A DNA stretch of 64,000 nt from Metallyticus violacea (lineage: Eukaryota > Arthropoda > Insecta > Mantodea > Metallyticidae): positions 26,979,501-27,043,500 of the forward strand of contig CM060843.1 in assembly GCA_030762175.1 (NCBI GenBank), read 5' to 3'. The stretch's first letter is position 1. Each line of letters starts with the position of its first letter. Made by a program: the position numbers and the translations under genes. The notes beneath the pieces are model-generated. The model searched no databases, was not told the origin of the DNA, and saw nothing but the letters and a program-made list of their open reading frames with translations. Below, piece by piece: positions 22,640 to 31,850 of the stretch.

Positions 22640-23100
22640 TAAATAGATAGGCCTGTAGTGATAGTAAAAAGTTCATCTCGATCTAACGTTTCGTCACGCA
22701 CTGTGGCTGACATCTTCAGAAGAATAAGTTATGTAGTCATCTATCTGCTTGAAGACTGTTTCTTGGCGTGAGGCTTAACTGTGAACAGTAAAGGTTAAAG
22801 GTCTGACATGAAGGAGCAAATAGGAAAGGGGTGCCAAGTTCATGTCGATATTGCTCGTCGAATGGAATGTTCCCACGTTAGGCAAAAGGTGGAATCCACG
22901 TTCGATTTTTTTCCGCTTTTTTATCAATGTTATGTGGATATTTGTGTCTTCGTAAAGCATGCAGTGATATTATCACATCTGATGAAATAATATGTTCAGT
23001 AGCACAGCTGATTTTTCTATATGTCTCAGGTGACAATTCCTTTTTATGTTTCGCAATAGTTTTAATGCCAAATTTCACTGGTTTCTACGAACACTTTCCC
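22640..23100 (-). mobile_element. Penelope-like element, 3' end, reverse copy
   Basis: On the minus strand a decayed frame (about 23078-22870) ends in AEKNRTWIPPF, the W-P---- motif that closes the GIY-YIG endonuclease domain of Penelope-like elements. The downstream untranslated part ends in a hammerhead-like motif (22688-22719). It is the inverted paralogue of 24480-25060: both share KNRTWIP / INRTWIP, QYR or DQYRHEL-like sequence and the CACAGTGCGTGACGAAAC tail. The reverse transcriptase part is absent or unrecognisable. Confidence 0.65.
22685..22722 (-). ncRNA. Hammerhead-ribozyme-like motif in Penelope 3' region
   Basis: On the minus strand CTGAAGA (22713-22719) fits the CUGANGA core. 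A 4-base stem GTCA / TGAC encloses GCCACAGTGCG, and CGAAAC (to 22688) supplies the GAAA core strand. Penelope-like elements are known to carry hammerhead motifs in their terminal repeats. Activity is not shown. Confidence 0.5.
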
Positions 23101-23374
23101 GCATACGTACGGGTTTCTGTACACACCTGCAAATAACAAGGGATAATGTAGATCGTTGACATTGTGCAGACCCTGTTGTTACAGAAAATCCATGCATACC
23201 AACCGCTATATACACAGAAATTCTAACCATCATCCACAACAAAATAGATTAAAAACTATAACTATACCCTGACAACAGTATCTACCAACTGATTTCTTCA
23301 AGAAGAGGTAAATCATTTAGAATTCACTCTCACCAAAAGCTCACCAATGGAATTTAGAAATATATACCATCACG

Positions 23375-23416
23375 ACACACACACACACACACAAATATAT
23401 ATATATATATATATAT
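23375..23416. repeat. Microsatellite (CA)n then (AT)n
   Basis: About nine CA units followed by about eleven AT units. Confidence 0.9.
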
Positions 23417-23545
23417 TTGTAATCATTTATAGTACATAGTATATATAGTATATATTTACTATGTACTAAAAATGAAAAATAAAATGAATGTTGAAGCAAT
23501 GTAGCAAATATAAAAAACACTAGATAAGCAGAAGTAGATAAAGCA

Positions 23546-23612
23546 TAGTTTTATTTCGTCAAAATAACTAGTGAGAGGCTTGGTTACTGAATAAAGGTTA
23601 TTAGGTTTAAAC
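23546..23612 (+). repeat. Direct repeat Y, copy 2
   Basis: AGTTTTATTTCGTCAAAATA then ACTAGTGAGAGGCTTGGTTA and CTGAATAAAGGTTATTAGGT matches 22224-22303 with few differences. Confidence 0.8.
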
Positions 23613-24479
23613 ACCTAACGCATCAAAATAATGCAAACATTCCAATATTTGAACCGCTTGTTTTCAAATTATTATTTGTATATCAATAATAGTAAACTAC
23701 CTCCTTGAGTGTAATAATGTGACAAACTATAGCAGGTGAGAAATAGTTTATGAATGACGTTTCTACTGCCACGTGGCCACGTCAGTACCTGTTAATATAT
23801 CCCATCATTTCCTAAAAGTCCTCAGCGGGTGCACACCAAGATCACCATCAACTTCTTCTTCTTGCTCCTCTAAGATTTAAAACATATTTTACATTCCACA
23901 TTTATCCTTGTTATAGTATATTTTTACATGTATGACAAAAACACACATGTCCTTACATAATTGAACATTTGATCTTAAATATTTTCCACGATTATGCTTT
24001 CAAAATTGTTGTAATGGTAGCAAAATTGCTTTGACTGCCGCAGAATCTAGTAGTGTCATCTAGTGGCAGAAATCATAAGGTAGACTTGGATGTAATGGCG
24101 CGAAAGAGTAGCCTATATGAAAACAACAGGTACGCGTAGGAAAATGTGCACTTTTGATAAAAAAAAAAGCCTAAAGAATCACTTTTTGTTTGATAAGTGA
24201 TAAAAGGTACCACTACTACCCTTAATAATAAACTTGCATGCAAAAAATTAGATCGGTGCACGCACTTGAAAATCCACTGGTACTTGGTAATTTTAAACCT
24301 TTTAACTTCGTAGTAGCAACATCGATGATGTCATGCTTTGGACGATAATATGTTTTTGTTACCTGATTAGACGACCCTCTAGCCAGCTTAGTAGCCGGCA
24401 TAAAATTGGCACAAGTGTCAATCACAAACTAAATTTAAGGATCAAGATTATTTTTCTGCCAAAAACAAAAATATAACAT
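23613..24479. other. No gene recognised
   Basis: AT-rich sequence upstream of the plus-strand Penelope fragment. I looked for reverse-transcriptase motifs in all frames and saw none. Confidence 0.45.
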
Positions 24480-25060
24480 AATCTGCGCAGTGTCAAGGAC
24501 TCACTGATCCCCTGATATCTACAGATGTCTACAGAATTCCGTGCAACTGCGGGAAAGTGTAAGTAGGAACCACAAAACGCAGCATTAAGACCTGTATTTC
24601 GGAACATGAAAGAATCTCGCCTGGGATTAATTTTCTATCACAGGTAGAGGAATCAGCTGTTGCTGAGCATGTTATTACACCAGATAATCTCTGAATATCT
24701 TACGAAGACACCGAAGTACTTGACAGTATCAAAAGCTACTATAGCAAACTTTATAGGGAAGCAATAGAAATATTTAAACAGTCGTATAACATTAATACAA
24801 AATAAGGACTTAAAAATAAATCGAACGTGGATTCCAGCACATTGCATAACATTCCAACTGACGATCAATATCGACATGACCTTGGCATCTATTTTCTAAT
24901 CTCACCTTCCTAAGTCACGCCTTCAATTTCGACTATTCACAGCTCAAGAAACAGTCGAAAATAGTCGAGCTGCATAATTTAATCCTCTGATGATGTCTAC
25001 CACAGTGCGTGACGAAACATTAGGTCGAGATGAACATTTTATGAATACTATACCACTGCC
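24480..25060 (+). mobile_element. Penelope-like element, 3' end with GIY-YIG domain relic
   Basis: Across frame changes the plus strand reads STEFRATAGK / VYRIPCNCGKV, then TTKRSIKTCISEHERIS, then ESAVAEHVITPDNL, then EVLDSIKSYYSKLYREAIEI and INRTWIPAH. This order (Y-I-C-CGK-Y-G-T-R----R--EH, S--AEH, REAIEI, W-P) is the GIY-YIG endonuclease of Penelope-like retroelements. It has in-frame stops and at least two frameshifts, so it is dead. The tail carries a hammerhead-like motif at 24987-25018. The fragment points away from its inverted paralogue at 22640-23100. Confidence 0.75.
24985..25020 (+). ncRNA. Hammerhead-ribozyme-like motif in Penelope 3' region
   Basis: CTGATGA (24987-24993) is a perfect hammerhead core. 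GTC / GAC can form a short stem around the ACCACAGTG region, and CGAAAC ends at 25018. It is the same motif as 22685-22722 with one stem mismatch. Known family context supports the assignment; cleavage is not shown. Confidence 0.5.
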
Positions 25061-25109
25061 TTTAAGGAAACGTATTGTTAATATTCAGAACTCTGACCGA
25101 GAAAGCTTA

Positions 25110-25480
25110 CGTACATATTTACTATGGTGGATATTCCAATGTCTGTCATCCCTACCCTTGCAAACGTGATAAAACAGTAGCTGCGTGATAGCGTGCATTA
25201 TCATGCAACACAATCGGCTGTCTTTGTAGAAGTTTGGGCATCTTGTGCTAAATTGCAGGTGGTCTGTTCTATAAAGTTCCTGTCACCACAGCATGCATGT
25301 CCAAGAGCGTCATGCAAGTTACAGGCAACAATAAGCATGATTTCCACATTGCTGAGAAACTGCCCCAATGTTTTTGAAAGTGAGGAATTTAATGTCATAG
25401 TTAGCTCGACTGGCATCAATTCATGCTCGTAGTATTGATCCCAGATTAGGTGCACTGTAATAATGCGTTGTAACAAAGAG
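25110..25480 (-). pseudogene. mariner (DD34D-type) transposase fragment
   Basis: The minus strand frame near 25476 begins LLQRIITVHLIWDQYYEHEL, corresponding to the family's QRIITGDETWIHHYEPEL block. It continues with SLSKTLGQFLSNVEIMLIVA. It then shifts frame to QPIVLHDNARYHAATVLSRL (plus positions about 25155-25217) and, after two stops, QTLEYPP near 25124-25144. LHDNARYHAA holds the second catalytic Asp. The first Asp block is mutated (GDE replaced). It is inactive through frameshift, stops and loss of the C-terminus. Confidence 0.75.
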
Positions 25481-25981
25481 GCGCCTTAATTGTTGCTATC
25501 TTGTCTCAGCTGATCGATGGCATTTTGAACTTCTAAAAATTGCTGAAGGACCCACGTGCTAGCAATTTTTCTAAATTCCGGATAGTTTTTACTATACCAT
25601 GTACTGCCTTTTGTGAAATATATAGTTCCCCTGCCAATTTAATTCAGAACATCATCGGTTGATCAATAAACCTTGCACTTGAGCAATAAACTTTTATAGT
25701 GTAGCCGAATAGTAATAGATTTCTCTTTTCAAAATGGAACACCCACTTCCTTTACCTTGAAAGGCAATGTAGCATAGCCACAAGCACAAATTACACAAGT
25801 CTCTCGTAATCTCCGATGACGCCGTACTGCATTTCTACTGCGAAGAACTTAAATTTTCTTAAAAGAAAGTTGCTGCGAGCCCGTAAATTCCATTTTAGAG
25901 CCTCGCCTGTTCTTTGTTGCATTTTACCACTGCCAACGATCAAATGGTAGACATTTCATTTATTGGTTGGAGAAGGAAAAC

Positions 25982-26256
25982 ACTATGCCTAACACCGCCA
26001 CGTGTGGCCGAGGTCGTTATGGCGCGGACTCGTGAGCGGGAGGTCTGGGGTTCGTATCCCGCCAGGACCGTCCTCATAAATGGCAAATTCCGGGGAGGTA
26101 CCCTAAACTTAGGCCTGGAACGACTCTTCCTTTAAATATAAACCCTTTCCCAATATATCATTTCTTCTCATATATTATCAGTGTCCATCGCCTGTGGTGC
26201 TTCAGTAGTAAAAACGGGCGTTAAACACCATTCATTCATTCATACTATGTCTAACA
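25982..26256 (+). repeat. SINE-A, best-preserved head, with target duplication
   Basis: The element at about 25995-26243 is flanked by ACTATGCCTAACA (25982-25994) and ACTATGTCTAACA (26244-26256). The head GTGGCCGAGGTCGTTATGGC has a class-II (Ser/Leu-like) A box, and GGGTTCGTATCCCGCC is the B box. The tail is CGGGCGTTAAACACCATT with extra CATT units. Confidence 0.9.
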
Positions 26257-27639
26257 ATAGCAGCAACAACTTTTGAAAGCTAAATAGGAAGATATTTATA
26301 TTATTGAATAATAATGGTTCTTATAGCTTTTGAATATTCCGTCAATGGAATAAATAAACTTGTACATTTCTATACCACTTTACTTCGTTAATTTACGAAA
26401 GGAATTGTTTACTGGAAAGTTGGCACCATTAGTCTCATTTAAGAATCAAGAATTTATTTCTTATTGACTTCGTTTAATACGTTTTATCCCCCCCCCCCCG
26501 TAGTATTAATATTATCTTGTATTTTTGTAACTTGAAATCTATGTTTTAATTAACAGTTTATTTTATTGCTTCATAAATGAATGCGCCATAAATTGCCGTT
26601 ATTTTAATACTCATGTGGTCATTAACACATCAATAAACTTCAATTTCAGGGCACTAATATAACTTCCAACCGAAAATCCCCAACAAACAACATTCAAGTT
26701 TTACTTTATTGGATAATTATATTAATTTCTAAAAGGCGTATTGTTTCAAGTAACTTAACCAGGAACTGTCATTCAGCATATCTCTGTATAATAAGCTAGG
26801 GCAGTAGAGGAATAAAAATAACTGGAGAACATTTAGTCTACAAACCGGTTTACAGCATATTGATTTGATATATTGCTCAAGAATGCCGTATAAATCTCTA
26901 ATAGAGATGAAAATATCACTAAATCCTGGTTAATAAACAAGAACACGTAATTGGTGTTAATTAATCTTTAATGTGATATATAAAACAATGAAGAAACTAC
27001 ACACCTTTTTATTTTGATAAAAGTTAGCATGAGAACTTTTAACCCTTCACAATTCAGCCCTTCACATGTTTGCATACCCCGCGTGAGCGATAACTTCAAT
27101 CGAACTTACATGTACTACTAATCATTGACCTTCATTATACTTAGCTGAATCTATTTGATACTTTCGAAAAACTGACTTATTTTATATGAGCAACAACGTT
27201 ATTGACATACATTTAGTATTGTACTTAGCAAACTTGTTAACCATTAATATCTGAGTATTCTACGTTTTAAAATACATCATATTTAGGCGGGATTTTCCCG
27301 GATTCAAACCCCTAGGCAATCATCATTGCCAGAGTTATATTGCATTTATATAATTAGATTAAATTTATATAAGTAATGTATGTAATATTGTTCAAACCAA
27401 GGGTAGATGTTCATTTTACATTTATGTTCGTTGCTCATGTTTCAGAGGCATCTTTGGAGATGCGAGGGTTTTATTTGTGTGTATGTTTAGAAAATTTATG
27501 ACAACCGAGGTTATAAAACCTCAGGTCTTTTAAGTTACGCAGGAAGGTAGATTTGCATGTTCTGTTATTATTTTTGTTCACAAATACCCCTGAAGGTGTT
27601 TTGTAAGGAGAATAAGCCTTAAGAAAAATTTAAAAGTGA
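26257..27639. other. No gene recognised
   Basis: AT-rich sequence; a run of 12 C at 26488-26499. A single GATTCAAACCCC near 27302 resembles a B box without an A box. Confidence 0.5.
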
Positions 27640-28720
27640 AGCCGGAACACCAGCATTTGTCAGGCGAAAAGTTAAAGGTCATTTCTAAGTGCCGGCCAGA
27701 GAAACCTATTGTGATGTTCAATCATTCTCTTAGACTCACGTCCCCATTATGAAGTAACTGTTCCTTCTAACAGTAAAAAACGCGGGGAGTAGGGCGCGAA
27801 GAGAACACCTATCAGGTAATCTCAATAACTCGATTCTCAAGCCAGTAAGGAGCCAGGAAAATAATTATAGCGCCAAGATGCACCTCAGTTCAAAAGACTT
27901 CGGAGACACTTAAACCGAGCGACTGAGGTCGAACAAAACCAGCGGGAATCTGAGGCCCGGCATCAATTGGTCAGCGAATGATTTTCGTCAGTCTTTCAGT
28001 TATCAGATATCAGTCTTTCAGTATGATTAGGCAGCAGTTGTAAGAGTTGTGATCAGTAGGTCAGCGAATCAGTGCTGCAATCAGTTCATCAGTTCTGTCA
28101 GTCTATCAATCTATTCAATTTTTCAGTCTATCGATCAGCTCTTCAGCCTTTTCGAGGAGTCGCATAAATTACTTGAGTTGCGAGAAGTTATCAGTCGAAA
28201 GAGTTGTACGAGTTTCAAGAACTACTTTATTTGAATCAGTGTATTAGTTTGCCCGAGCTTCAGTTTCAATCTGTGTAGAGGAGAGAGTCAGTTTTCACCA
28301 ATTGAATAAATTGAAAATGAACAAACAATGACGCTCGTAGTTATCATAAGATAGAGACAAATCTTTGTCCGGATCTTGTGAAGGGAATGACGGGAAACAA
28401 AATTTCCTTAACCAAGTGTTGGTGTCTAGTGACAGTTCTCAAAATTGTATGAATCCTGGGATTAGCATAATAGTTGAATAAAACCATACAGTTAACTATC
28501 ATCGAAAGTCTTTTCGTTAACAAGAACTTCTTCAGCTCATTTCCCTCGAAACAACGACCTGTCTCTAGAATACAAGCCGAGGTTCACAGACAAGGTAGTG
28601 AGGTCAGTAACTTCAATTCATCGTCAAGATAGAGGAACGAACAAGAAGAGATTCTTCGCCAAAGGACTTCACATCCCCCATAAGCACCTGATTGGGGCTT
28701 AATTAAACCACCAATCCATC
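27640..28720 (+). other. Possible LTR or other retroelement remnant
   Basis: This stretch is GC-richer than its surroundings. Between 27980 and 28150 it is packed with irregular CAGTCTTTCAG / CAGTCTATC phrases, and an AATAAA follows near 28478. A similar irregular ACATTCAGACATCCAG run occurs inside the LTR at 53.2-53.4 kb. I see no coding frame, no paired copy and no primer site, so the assignment is tentative. Confidence 0.3.
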
Positions 28721-28752
28721 ACAAGTCGTAATTAATTTACTAATCAATATCC

Positions 28753-28766
28753 CATACATACATACA

Positions 28767-28798
<32 letters not shown>

Positions 28799-28814
28799 CA
28801 TACATAAATACATA
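28753..28814. repeat. Microsatellite (CATA)n
   Basis: About fifteen CATA units with two interruptions. Confidence 0.9.
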
Positions 28815-29039
28815 CTTCCCTTTAATTTTCGTTTAATGTTTCACTCCCTTTTGGTCCCTTATTTTTCCTTACAACTTTCAAAGTAATAGATGCACTTGAG
28901 TGATATTTTACACGGACATATATTGATATATGAGAAGTTTAGTTACAGCACAAAAAGTAGCAGAGCTAATCTCTGTCCCGTGGGTCGTTTATGCCCATGA
29001 AGACCAATGTTCGCTATTCTTGACAGTATGCACAGATAA

Positions 29040-29905
29040 CATGGAACAGGATTGTTTATTATGCGCACTGTACTTAAAAATTGTATCGTTAAAGGAGCAC
29101 CAAAGACAATTTATGATACAATTTGGGGATCGAAAACCACAAACAAAATTCTTCATTCACTATCTGCTCAAGGAGACCCAAACATGTAAACTCTGCTGGA
29201 TGTCTACGAAGTAGGACGTTCGAAACGGTCAGAATTTGAAGGAATTGAAAAACTGACTGAAAGGCTTAGCCATCGAATTACTTTGATAAACGTTGGCAGG
29301 AAATGGAGTTTCTAGGTATCAAGCGAGCTACCAAAGAATAAAAGGAAGAGACACAAAGAAAGTAGGAGAGAGAGAAAATAGAAATACACAAAGAAAATGT
29401 GCATGCACAGTTACATGGGAACCCCTTGTGAGATATGAGTACGTTAATTCCCTGAGTAGCCGTATTTGGGCTAATGAAAATCCTCACACTGCATGAGACA
29501 CCTCATCACGATGAAAAAAGTGGAATGTGATGCGCTCTGTTGCGGCGCGGAGCCTCATTATTGACCGTTCACACAACGGTGGATGTTGCAGTCTACCTGT
29601 GTCCCATTCTTTTGTGAATCAGTTCAGCGGTGAAGACTTCCCTACCCACTTATTTTCAACAGGATGGTGCCACCTGCCATTCTAACGATGTCAACATGGC
29701 TGAAATCATTTACTTCTTTTTACTTTCTCAAGAGATTTGGCCAGCTAAGTCGCCTAATATAATTAATAATTTCTTTTTATGGTACATACTGTAAGGAAAA
29801 TTGTAAAGGTAGGATAGTGATGCTCTGACTGTCGACGTGTTGGTGAAAACTTCCGCACGTGCGAGGCTTGATGATAATGGCAACTTTCAACACCTGCTAT
29901 ATCAT
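29040..29905 (+). pseudogene. mariner-type transposase (DUF4817 HTH plus DDE), decayed
   Basis: The N-terminal part reads MEQDCLLCALYLKIVSLKEH then QRQFMIQFGDRKPQTKFFIH (about 29041-29160), the DUF4817-type HTH. After a degraded interval come RIWANENPH near 29460-29490 and the catalytic YFQQDGATCHSNDVNMAEI (about 29651-29707). WPAKSPNIINNFFLWY follows near 29738-29785, corresponding to WPPRSPDLTP-DFFLWG. The C-terminus LDDNGNFQHLL is near 29868-29900. Motif order is complete, but spacing is shortened and stops interrupt several parts. It is the fullest transposase relic of this type in the window. Confidence 0.75.
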
Positions 29906-30204
29906 CTTTCGCATGTAACTAGGAATATTAGTGTCAAATGTCACTGGATTATATTAACTATTTTGAACGGTATAAGCAAAGATTTGAAGCCAATAGGGAG
30001 TAAGATACACCGTGTAATAAAAATAAACGGGAAAAAACTTACGTTGAGTGGCGAACTATTCATGTTTAATGCTTTGCTGCTGGTGAGCAGGGAAAGAGTG
30101 TATACCTACAATTTATTACATTCTATTTTAGCTATTCAAGAACAAAAATCTTAAAAACGTATCTTACTAAGTATAATTTCATATTAATTTATGATTTATT
30201 CTCT

Positions 30205-30206
<2 letters not shown>

Positions 30207-30247
<41 letters not shown>
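30207..30247. repeat. Microsatellite (AT)n
   Basis: About twenty AT units. Confidence 0.95.
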
Positions 30248-30249
<2 letters not shown>

Positions 30250-31344
30250 CCACCTTCAATTGAAGTTTATCTGAATTTTATGAAGTGCTTCTTTTGCGTT
30301 GCTTGATAGTGTTAATCTTCTACGTAAAAGTTAATAATTCTAGCACAGCTTCTGTAATATGTTTAACAACTCAACGCCCCTTGCTCCCTTACAGGCAGGT
30401 TTTTTTTTGTTGTTGTTGTTTTGTTTTAGATCTCTTGAACAACCAGCTACATAACTATTGATTTACTGCGAAAGAGATAGAACAGTTCCTATAGCTATCC
30501 TTCTCTCCTCCCTAACGTTATTAATGATACAAAAACTTGAAGTTAATGCTCTCAGAGGATCTTAGTATCGTTAAGCACTGTAATAAAGTTAATTGACCGC
30601 GTAGAGATATGCTATAAATTACACGTCAATTAACTTATTCTGTGTAATTTGTTAATGTCGAATCTGCTCTAAATATATGCGCATTAAAGTATCCTAAAAC
30701 AGGTATACAAACCGTAAGCTTTTTTCCTGTTGGTATATTCTCCATGTTAATGCTATACTGTAACGTCAGTGCATCTTAAAAAATACCTGAGATAATCTGT
30801 CAGTTGTGTGTTTTATTTGAGATTTTATGGCCTTAAGCGCGGAAGTTAGTTCCTCGTTATACGTACCTTGCCAATTATTTTATGACCCGTTACATGCTCT
30901 TCCTTTTATTTTTTATTCTTCTTTGACCCTTTTATAATTATTTGAGTACTGTCTACCCCATAAAGGATTTCTTCGTATGTCCAAAATAACGTAAGGTTTT
31001 AAACAACACATTGAACATATTTCATTATCTTTTCTTCAGAAATAGCTATTACCAGTGCAATGAAAAATTTTGCATTTAGGCTATGCCTTTATAGTTAACA
31101 TGATAACATGAATATAAACATGTAACTAACGCAGCTAACAACACTGAAATTTAACCTATGAACTTATACATCTTTGTAGGAGAGTTCTTTTAAATTCAAT
31201 TGTTAAAACCCAAGAATATTTCTACAAAAAGAATGGATTCTAGATTTTCACATACTATATATAATTGGTGAAACAGAGGAAGGAAAAATCTAGGTTTTGA
31301 CATTCTCTCATAATATGGTTTAAGGACGAGGTGTCGTTCCACTC
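30248..31344. other. No gene recognised
   Basis: AT-rich; only short frames and a TTG-repeat patch near 30404-30424. Confidence 0.5.
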
Positions 31345-31850
31345 TACAGGCTAAAAATCAAAGTAAATTAGTAGAAAGTGGGCTACTGAGAATCGCAATG
31401 TTGTTCGTGAAACACCGTTGAATTCCTAAAGTGTTGGGGTATCGTTTGCGGTGTCTACGTTCCGAATTGCTGGCCTCATTTTCGACGAAATGGTGAATAC
31501 GGATGTTTACGGACACATCTTCAATGAATGTGTGGAACAACTCGACGACATCTGGTTGATTGAAGACTAGTTACAACAAATATGCCATACTCGTAACCAA
31601 TCCTTCAGCCTTATAAACTCATAACTTTCTTTGGTGATCATTTAATGTCAAAGAATCATATGTGACCCCTACAGATCACTTGACATAACCTCTCCAGACT
31701 TATTCCACTCCGAGAGACCTTCAGGATATAAAGCAACAACGCTGATGAGATTACTCGTCGGAAAATGTCACAGAATAAAGTGCGAAGGGTGCAGTTGCGT
31801 TTGGATACATGTGGAGGTAGTTCAAACATTTTCTGTGACAAAACAATTCT
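31345..31850 (+). pseudogene. mariner-type transposase, DDE-domain fragment
   Basis: The frame reads WATENRNVVRETPL (about 31379-31420), matching the usual WA-ENPHVIRE-PLH segment. It continues IAGLIFDEMVNTDVYGHIFN, matching the VIGP-FFE---N---Y--ML segment. The QQDGA block is lost. SLDITSPDLF then DEITRRKMSQNKVRRVQLRL and DTCGGSSNIF (to about 31825) give the C-terminal helix and GG end. Frameshifts and a deletion of the second catalytic block make it inactive. Confidence 0.7.

Noticed and set aside
28753..28814. Regular short repeats that might suggest a CRISPR array
   Set aside because: It is a plain (CATA)n microsatellite without spacers; no CRISPR array or cas-like gene exists in the window.
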